Origin: a virus
Virus record (IMG/VR): IMGVR_UViG_3300001472_000127
Span: 4,431-27,109 of that record
Strand: one strand, 5' to 3'
Length of the DNA: 22,679 bases
The translations under genes and the position numbers were made by a program. The notes under the pieces were generated by a model, which worked only from the letters and a program-made list of their open reading frames with translations, did no database searches and was not told where the DNA came from. Shown piece after piece: positions 22,642-22,679 of the stretch. Each line of letters opens with the position of its first letter. Positions within the stretch are counted from its first letter, which is position 1.

Positions 22642-22679
22642 ACTTGTATTGAGAATGAGAAGAGAGATTGAGAATAATG

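Noticed and set aside
22655-22679. Start of a rightward gene at the ATG at 22655 or 22677
   Set aside because: Only a few codons are visible and the two ATGs are in different frames, so no coding feature can be supported inside the window.

Overview
The window looks like part of the late structural region of a T4-like (Straboviridae/Kyanoviridae-type) contractile-tailed phage, most like those known from marine bacteria. The evidence is a gp25-like and a gp6-like baseplate wedge protein side by side, a gp8-like wedge protein, a very large DUF4815-type virion protein, several fiber-like proteins, and five exact copies of the T4 late-promoter octamer TATAAATA. All five copies lie in gaps or at gene ends and point the same way as the genes. 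The DNA is AT-rich. The host cannot be named from this sequence. I saw no tRNA, insertion sequence, integrase or CRISPR array.

Every protein gene reads on the minus strand, so transcription runs from high to low coordinates. Block 1 (22538-19177) holds gp25, gp6 and a third conserved baseplate-type protein. Block 2 (19141-14502) holds three fiber or adhesin-like proteins: a short fiber with a KINDNF N-terminus, a beta-rich protein, and an 834-residue collagen-like fiber with about 206 consecutive Gly-X-Y triplets. Block 3 (14439-12531) holds two enzyme-like genes: a divergent prolyl-4-hydroxylase-type 2OG-Fe(II) oxygenase homologue, and a fusion of a DUF115/MptE-like domain with a SAM methyltransferase. 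Block 4 (12465-1236) holds gp8, the DUF4815 giant, a small coiled-coil protein, a 1013-residue modular fiber, two small YGL-motif proteins and a tail-fiber assembly chaperone-like protein. Block 5 (from 1128 past the left edge) is a structural protein with a GTG start that ends in a four-residue aromatic repeat.

Genes within blocks are tightly packed, many with ATGA or TAATG overlaps, and each block begins just after a late promoter. At the right edge (22613-22641) a perfect sigma70-type promoter (TTGACA, 17 nt, TATAAT) points away from the structural genes. This marks a divergent junction between late genes and probable early genes.

The most interesting hypothesis is that the collagen-like fiber and the two enzyme-like genes after it form a fiber-modification cassette. 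In support, they are adjacent and the homologous enzyme families act on collagen-like or glycan substrates. Against it, the oxygenase homologue lacks a clear distal iron-binding His, and the collagen has no proline at the Y position.
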